Assembly: GCA_016721905.1 (NCBI GenBank) | Contig: JADKHH010000013.1 | Coordinates: forward strand, 1 to 37,281 | Origin: Candidatus Opimibacter skivensis | GTDB lineage: Bacteria > Bacteroidota > Bacteroidia > Chitinophagales > Saprospiraceae | Length of the DNA stretch: 37,281 nt | Direction of reading: 5' to 3' | Notes under the pieces: model-generated | What the model was told of the DNA's origin: nothing | What the model saw: only the letters and a program-made list of their open reading frames with translations | The model's database searches: none | Shown: in pieces, positions 31,678-37,281 of the stretch | Position numbering within the stretch: position 1 is the first letter of the stretch | Layout: each line of letters opens with the position of its first letter | Program-made: the position numbers and the translations under genes

Positions 31678-31740
31678 GAAGCTGGAAGCTGGAAGCTCAA
31701 AACTGAAAACTGATAGCTGACGGCTGACAGCTGATAGCTT
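31678..31740. repeat. Short AGCTGGA / AGCTGACAG-type repeats
   Basis: Runs of GAAGCTG (three tandem copies), AAAACTGA and variants of GATAGCTGAC lie between the 7-bp GTGAGTC units near 31606-31626 and the mltD stop at 31743. The similar words TATCAGCTATCAGCTTTCAG occur at 11828-11847. They look like low-complexity intergenic filler. Confidence 0.6.
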
Positions 31741-31742
31741 GT

Positions 31743-33193
31743 TTAACGCACCCTCACCACATCTCCAGCGCACACATTGCCAAGCAGATCGCAGGTGGCA
31801 TTGGAGACGCTATTACTGAGCTGGTATTGGTTCAGTGCCTGGCGAATGCTTTGGCGGCGCTGAAGGACCAGGGTATTGGTAGATTGCTCTTTGACGACAG
31901 GAGCTATTTCAAAGCTGACATCCTGGCTGCGCTGGTCTACCGGGAAATAATCAAAAGACAAAGCTGACAGCGTATTCAAGGTCATGTCATTCCTGACAGG
32001 TGGAGCGACAACTAAGGCTTCCATAATAGCCGGCATCAATTCTTTGATGGTATATCTGATCTCCAATCGCTGACCTATAGACAAGCGACTATCGCGAAGG
32101 CCATTCAGGTCATCAGGTCACGTACAGTGCAATTGTTACGGGCCGCAATAGTTGAAAGGTTGTCACCTGAACGGACAACATGCTCCTTGGAGGAAGTTGT
32201 GATTTTGTAGGTGGCTCCGCCGATCGATACCGTAGAGGATGCAACTCCGGTTTCTATGGCATCAAGATCAGGTATCTCCATGGAGCGTCCTGAATTAAAG
32301 AGTTCTGCTGAAGCAAAAGGAAGGACTATCGCATAGCCTGCTGCACTGGTAGGGATGTAATTGCGTACAAACGATGGATTCAATTGTTTGACCGACTCTA
32401 CAGTCAGCCCTGAGCGTCTGGCCAACTCTGTAATAGACATGCCTTGCTGTATTACCACTGTGGTCATTTCACCCATTGCGAGTTCCGGATACACAGGGAT
32501 GATATTGTGTGCGTCATGGAAATTCATCAGATAGCTTGCGGCTATAAAGCCAGGCACATAACTTCTTGTTTCTTCGGGCAGAAAACGGGCGATCTTCCAG
32601 TAATCAGATGATCCTGCACGTTTTACAGCAGCGCGCACTCTTCCGGGTCCTGCATTGTAGGCAGCCATGACGAGTTCCCAATTGCCAAACATGGCATAGA
32701 GTTGCTTGAGGTAATGAACGGCTGCTTTAGTTGATTTGTCCGGATCCATGCGCTCATCTACATAGGAGCTGATCTTGAGACCACATTCCCGTGCGGTGGG
32801 TTTCATAAATTGCCATAATCCACCCGCACCTGATCTTGAGATCGCTGCAGGATTGAGGGCAGATTCGACGATGGAGAGGTATTTAAGATCTGTTGGCAAG
32901 CCTTCTTCCGCCAATGCTTTTTCGAACATAGGGAAGTAGACGGCGGCCCATCCCAGCATCATAGCGGTATGCTCAGGTCTGCGGTAGATGTATGTATTGA
33001 GATATGATCTGACAGCAGGATTGTAGACTGGATTGACAATAGACACTGCTGTTGGAATCCTTTCCCGGATGACTTCTTCCTGGTCATCAAGATTGGAGGA
33101 TACGGCCATTTCCGGTACCGGATTGGTCCAGGCCACCAGGCAGAAAATGCCAATGGCAGAAACAAAGAGGTGAGAGGGCAATAGCTTATTCAT
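31743..33193 (-). CDS. mltD: MltD-like membrane-bound lytic transglycosylase with LysM (one frameshift)
   Basis: Cleaves peptidoglycan glycan strands in the periplasm. I choose the ATG at 33193 (MNKLLPSHLFVSAIGIFCLV, a signal sequence) over an open frame from 33256. The SLT domain has the catalytic Glu in YLSIVESALNP (Glu110), then AGGLWQFMKPTA and WELVMAAYNAGPGRV. LysM domains follow: VIQQGMSITELARRSGLTVE, and EHVVRSGDNLSTIAARNNCT with VRDLMTW/NGLRDSRLSIGQ. The second is split by one missing G near 32119. A third LysM-like segment (QSIRQALNQYQLSN...CAGDVVRVR) ends the protein. Repaired length about 483 aa, normal for the family. Confidence 0.9.
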
Positions 33194-33458
33194 AGGATCA
33201 TTCAATAGAAGTACTCCAATTAACTTCCGGATGCTAAAGATCGCAAAGGTCGGCAATAAATCAAAGGATTGGGATACGAAGCCCGGATGTTAACTAATTG
33301 GAGTAAATAGTTATGTATAAATTATTGCAATACAGCTATTTATATATTAGTTTTTTAAAATTAAACGAATGTTAATGATTTGTAAGCCATTAATGGTTTA
33401 CCATTACCTGCCTAAAACGGTCAAAGCCTGATTTGAAGTATGTCCTCCCAGGCTGGAA

Positions 33459-34449
33459 TTAAAATGGTAAAATGGCCCCCGAATGAGGATTGGACTTATA
33501 CGCTGAAGCCATATCCCGGATAGTATCGTCCATGAGCCGGTAGCTGAATCCTTCAACATCCAAACTTTTTGAAGCATCATAGGTGAAAGTGCCATAGGCC
33601 TGATTGAGCATTTCTGTTCCCAGACTTCCCCCCTTCAGCAAATTATTTCCAAACAATATTGTCTTTGCCAACCATTTGGGGGCAGGTCTGAATTTCTTAT
33701 CCAATCCGAGTTGAGCTCCAAGCTTTTCATACAGGTCCCCATACGTCATATTGGCTCCATTGAGAATCCATCGGCCACCCGAATTTGATTTTTCAAGCAG
33801 GGCACCGATAAATATGGAGATATCCTGACATCTACAAATCCTGTCTGGCCTGTGGGGTACCATCCTGATTTATGCACGATGCGATCCAGAATTTGAAGGC
33901 TGGATGACTGCCAATCACCTGAACCAAGAATGACGGAAGGCAATACAACAGAAACATTTAGGCCTTCACCTGCGCCTCTCCAGACTTCGAGCTCTCCAAG
34001 GTATTTGGACAACCCATATCCATTACTAAATTCATTGTCCAGCCAGGGTGTTGATTCTTTGAGCGTAACATGGTCGGTTTCCTGCCCAGTGCTCCGATTG
34101 ATCCGACATACACGAGGTGAGCAACATCATGTACAAGGCATGCATTTACGATATGTTCAGTGCCTGTCTTATTGATTTCAAGCAATCTGTATTTATCGCC
34201 AGCCTGATAAGAGACTTTAGCGGCAGCATGGATGACCCATTCATGTCCTTGCACGATATCAAAGGCTGCCATTTTATCCGGCAAAGCCAATTGCTTCCAT
34301 TCAACTGTATCACGCAGGTCTGGCGCAACAGCGTCAAGGGTAGTGTTATAGGTGGATGTGATTTGCGTATAGCCTTGTTGTAGAAACCATCGGATGAGGT
34401 AAGATCCCAATAAGCCTGAGCCACCGGTAATCAGTATTTTCCTGCTCAT
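33459..34449 (-). CDS. NAD-dependent epimerase/dehydratase-family SDR (two frameshifts)
   Basis: An extended short-chain dehydrogenase. The NAD loop is ILITGGSGLLGSYLIRW, followed by VIHAAAKVSY and EINKTGTEHIVNAC. After repair near 34080 the reading gives LKESTPWLDNEFSNGYGLSK with the catalytic Tyr-x-x-x-Lys (YGLSK), then YLGELEVWRG and VVLPSVILGSGDW. A second slip near 33828 joins QTGFVDVR to DISIFIGALLEKSNSGGRWI. The repaired length is about 330 aa. Related proteins act on nucleotide sugars, dihydroflavonols or cell-wall precursors; the substrate here cannot be told. The ATG overlaps the anmK stop (ATGA), so it belongs to the cytochrome-anmK-epimerase unit. Confidence 0.8.
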
Positions 34450-35526
34450 CGCGTTGCTTTATATAATGCACCGCCAATGGTATCTCTGCTTGCTCCGGAT
34501 ACCTCATCAATACCATATGACCTTCCATGTGCTGTGAGATACCCAAGCCAGGCCATCAGCAAGCATTCTTTATAATTGATGATCACTGATGATGGAAGGT
34601 GAAATATAAAATGTTCAGCTGCAGAAAGTGAATTAAGCCGGTTGATTAAATGAGTATTGTGTGTACCACCACCAGTGACTAAAATTTTTATTGCAACGCC
34701 CTGGAATACCTGCAGGTGTTCATGAATCAGCAAGGCAATTGCTTCCGTGACACTGGCTAACAGATTGATTGGAGATTCATCAGATTCATTAAGATATTTG
34801 ATCCAGGATGATTGCACTTCCGCATTTGACAATCCTCTTGGTTGCCCGCCGTTGTATGGAAACATAGATAAAAGTGCTTCGACAACAGGTGTGATAATAA
34901 CACCACTCGCTGCCATCTTACCTTCTGCATCATAAGGCTGACCTGCTTTCATCGCCAGGTGATTGAGGGCCTGATTACATGGACCGATGTCCCAGGCTTT
35001 CCATTTTCCATCAGGAGTCAATATGGTGATGTTGGCGATACCGCCGAGATTGAGATAAGCCTGATAGCCTGGAAATAATGCTTTGTCAGCAATCGGTGCA
35101 AATGGTGCGCCTTGTCCTCCGGCTGCGATATCCGCTGACCGGAAGGAAGTAATTGTATCTATTCCACTTTCAAAAAGCTATGTTAGCTCCACATCCAATC
35201 TGCAATGTGAATCCCCTTGATGGCTCGTGGAAAACGGTATGTCCGTGTGAAGCAATTAGATCTGCTTTCAGCGAATGGGAATTCATCCAGGCCTGTGTTT
35301 CTTTTCCAATAAATCTACCAAACCTGCTATCCAGGTGCATGAGGTCCCAGCCACTCAACGATGGTGCGGATCGTAATGCCTCTGCTATAAATGGAGGAAA
35401 TGGAATGGTCTTCGATGCAACGATCGACCATTCCACATTGGAATCTATTTCATCAAATCGGCACAGGGCCATGTCCAGGCCATCCAATGAACTACCGGAC
35501 ATGATTCCTATGATGTTTGAAGCCAT
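34446..35526 (-). CDS. anmK: Anhydro-N-acetylmuramic acid kinase (one frameshift)
   Basis: Recycles murein by converting anhydro-MurNAc and ATP to MurNAc-6-phosphate in the cytoplasm. The start IIGIMSGSSLDGLDMALCRF is the AnmK nucleotide loop. SHGHTVFHEP, AYLNLGGIANITI, AWDIGPCNQALNHLAMKAGQ (catalytic Asp region) and LVTGGGTHNTHL follow in the family order. One extra T in the run at 35173-35177 stops the frame after GANIAF. Removing it gives ESGIDTITSFRSADIAAGGQ and joins the second part. Repaired length about 360 aa, as expected. The ATG shares one base with the cytochrome stop (TAATG) and the stop overlaps the epimerase start. Pairing with MltD, which releases anhydro-muropeptides, makes functional sense. 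Confidence 0.9.
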
Positions 35527-35837
35527 TATTTTTTGGTTAAGGTCATAGAATAGGCAGCCACCGCTTTTATTTCCTGTGGCGAAAGGATTCCTTCAAACGG
35601 GGTCATCGTGTTTTTGCCTTTGGTGATTTGCACGATTCGTTCTGCCTCCGTCACTTTAGAAATCGAAAGATCCTTCGAGCCATTTAGTCCAAGTTTTCCA
35701 TCTACGCCATGGCAAAGGACACAGTACTTCTTAAAGATGGCCTCACCATCTGGACCTGTTACGTATTTATTTGGTTCTTTTCCTGCACAGGCGATGACGA
35801 TGGCGAATAATGAAAAGGATATAATCAGTTTAGACAT
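35526..35837 (-). CDS. Class I c-type cytochrome lipoprotein
   Basis: A 103-residue protein. The N-terminus MSKLIISFSLFAIVIACAGK is a lipoprotein signal with the lipid-carrying Cys17. One haem-binding motif CVLCH (Cys39, Cys42, His43) follows FKKY, and the likely axial Met is Met78 in NTMTPFEG. The end QEIKAVAAYSMTLTKK forms the last helix of the small cytochrome c fold. It probably carries electrons in the periplasm, anchored to a membrane. Its partner is unknown. It starts the unit that continues into anmK (TAATG overlap). No frame break. Confidence 0.85.
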   Translation of the reverse strand: MSKLIISFSLFAIVIACAGKEPNKYVTGPDGEAIFKKYCVLCHGVDGKLGLNGSKDLSISKVTEAERIVQITKGKNTMTPFEGILSPQEIKAVAAYSMTLTKK

Positions 35838-36216
35838 CTATTTTATTTTGTGGTGTATTTCTTAGAGGGGGCAAATCTACTGAAAAAGCAAGGAGCAAGG
35901 AGCAAGGGGCAAGGGGTTCATTTCGCAATGCACGATCATTTGTTGCACTGAAAATCATACCTCCCCGGGGTTTGCAAGCGTGAGGATGCGTGATAGCGCA
36001 CCACAGGTCGAAGTGGAGCGTAGATCCCGCATTGTGCCATAGCCAAACGGCGGGAGGGCGTGGGCAAAGAGCAGAGAGCCAAAAAAACGAAGAGTTTCGC
36101 ACGGAGTGCACGGAGCACACGGAGAAAATTAGTTAAATCAGTCTCCTGACAGTCCCTCTGCCCTATGCACAACTCTTTGCTTTGAACCGTCGCTGCATTA
36201 TTTTGTTATTTCAGCC
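35838..36216. other. Divergent intergenic region with purine-rich repeats
   Basis: No gene is supported here. It holds tandem AAGGAGC/AAGGGGC units (about 35885-35914) and GCACGGAGT/GCACGGAGC/ACACGGAG units (about 36098-36123). The region separates the cytochrome gene (minus) from pirin (plus), so promoters for both must lie in it. I could not place them with confidence. Confidence 0.5.
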
Positions 36217-36955
36217 ATGCGAATCATACCCATCTCACAACAAGCTTCCGGTGCATTTAACAACGGAAAAATTATAGAAAACAAGCCTATCGGGTTCCCT
36301 CAGGACGGGTTTGTCCGTCCGTATTCTTCCCTTTACTGGGCACTTGCAGAAGGCCTGCTCGATAGTACGATTGGCTTACATCCGCACCAGGGATTTGAGA
36401 TTATGTCATTTTGTCCTGAAGGAAAACATCCGGCACTTTGATACCAAGATGAATGATTGGGGAAACCCCTGGAGGCCGGAGATGTACAAATCATCAGGGC
36501 TGGTAAGGGAATCTCTCATGCTGAACATATCGAAAAAGGAGGTGTCATCTTCCAGATCTGGGTGGATCCGGATCTGTCCAAAACACTACAACAGGAAGCA
36601 AGCTATGATGATTATAAAGCCACAGATTTTAAAGTAACCGAAACAGATGGTACCTCTATCATCCATTATGCCGGAGAAAAAGGACTCATCCACTTGAATA
36701 CACCGGGAGTAGATATACGCCGTATCCGAATGACGGACATACCATTTACCTGGGCGGGAGATAAAAATGCAATCCACTCTCTATGTCATAGGCGGCTCGG
36801 GAATGCTGGATGGTAAAACCATCGAACAGGACGATTTATCATCATCGATGATGGCACGATATATCGATATCCGCCCATCGAGATGATTAGACATCTTCGC
36901 GTTTACAGTGCTTGCCACCGGATATCCGACCTATGCACACCGTTTGATGCATTAA
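36217..36955 (+). CDS. Pirin-family cupin protein (several frameshifts)
   Basis: The reading starts MRIIPISQQASGAFNNGKII and runs through FVRPYSSLYWALAEG and LHPHQGFEIMSF, the HPHxGxE metal-binding signature of pirins. It then moves through three or more frames: VLKENIRHFDTKMNDW, GKPLEAGDVQIIRAGKGISH, AEHIEKGGVIFQIWVDPDLS and YVIGGSGMLDGKTIEQDDL, ending FAFTVLATGYPTYAHRLMH with TAA at 36953-36955. Slips lie near 36412 (TTTT), 36459 (GGGG), 36782 and at one or more points in 36840-36895. The repaired length is about 240 aa. Pirins bind iron and some are quercetin dioxygenases; this one's role is unknown. Confidence 0.8.
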
Positions 36956-36994
36956 TAGGCCAATCCTCGTATCTTTGAGGATCAACCTATACAG

Positions 36995-37281
36995 ATGAAC
37001 CTCGAACCTGATGCTGGAATCGAATGGCTACATCCTGCTCGATAGAACCGAACACATGGAATTGGTGCCCTTTGTCCGGACGTATATCAATAAAAGGACA
37101 CGGTTTTCTAATCTGTATATGCTGAGCAACCTGCTCATCTTTGGCAGTGTCAGGTATTTGTTAGTCAGCCATTTAAAATTGGAACCTTCACGATGAGTGA
37201 AGGTCTCGTGAATCTAAGTTATGGTTTAGCCATTGCTTTCCTTCTACTCCGCTTCACGAATTCCCCATGTCCTGGCGTATA
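36995..37281 (+). CDS. DUF3267 putative metalloprotease, N-terminal part, cut by window end
   Basis: The ATG at 36995 reads NLEPDAGIEWL, then the frame changes to NGYILLDRTEHMELVPFVRT and YINKRTRFSNLYMLSNLLIF, a first membrane segment. TMSEGLVNLSYGLAIAFLLL follows as a second, with one more break. The last bases decode to LHEF and, after a further slip, HVLAY, which would give the HExxH zinc motif of DUF3267 proteins. Three frame breaks in under 290 bp make the exact start uncertain. Confidence 0.5.

Noticed and set aside
33194..33458. Gene in the AT-rich gap between mltD and the epimerase
   Set aside because: Only short unsupported frames; it is best read as untranslated sequence with the mltD promoter.

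Overview
The window looks like a piece of a Bacteroidota chromosome, probably from a Saprospiraceae-like environmental lineage. The reasons are several large secreted proteins ending in type IX secretion (T9SS) sorting domains, GEVED and BNR/VPS10-type repeat modules, AT-rich intergenic DNA, and weak Shine-Dalgarno sites. I found no tRNA, rRNA or CRISPR array.

Layout. (1) 1-2350 is badly interrupted DNA: the end of a CbxX/CfqX-type AAA+ ATPase, a REP-flanked IS200/RAYT-like transposase, a GNAT acetyltransferase, and an unassigned ORF coupled to it. (2) 2471-18072 is a T9SS cargo cluster. Gene A (2471-5908) is a propeller, GEVED and sorting domain. Gene B (6039-11755) is the same front end plus a roughly 750-residue module. 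Gene C (15739-18072) is that module alone. Between B and C lie a palindromic 95-bp repeat array, a plus-strand leucine-rich-repeat-like T9SS protein and a small lipoprotein coupled to C. (3) 18239-29290 is an AT-rich defence island, all on the minus strand, in transcription order: STAS/GHKL-ATPase, DUF4325 STAS-like protein, membrane protein, hsdM, hsdS, PIN-like protein, hipB, hipS, hipT, hsdR. (4) 29514-37281 holds household genes: thrS, mltD, a NAD-dependent epimerase, anmK and a cytochrome c lipoprotein on the minus strand, then pirin and the start of a DUF3267 protein on the plus strand.

The main candidate system is the island. A type I restriction-modification operon carries a tripartite HipBST toxin-antitoxin module and a PIN-like protein between hsdS and hsdR. 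This is the position where the PrrC anticodon nuclease sits in the known prr locus. The hipT and hsdR genes are 1 nt apart. Upstream of hipB there are four copies of a GTGTATT..AATACAC operator spaced almost exactly 60-61 bp apart. HipB could therefore control both the kinase toxin and the restriction subunit. A STAS/ATPase regulatory cassette precedes hsdM.

Quality warning. Almost every gene, including the essential thrS, carries single-base indels, many in runs of three to five identical bases, while the protein reading continues correctly in the next frame. This looks more like uncorrected sequencing or assembly indels than mass pseudogenisation. Coordinates below give the repaired gene extents and list the breaks. 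Truly decayed genes cannot be told from sequence errors here, least of all in 1-4850, where breaks are densest.
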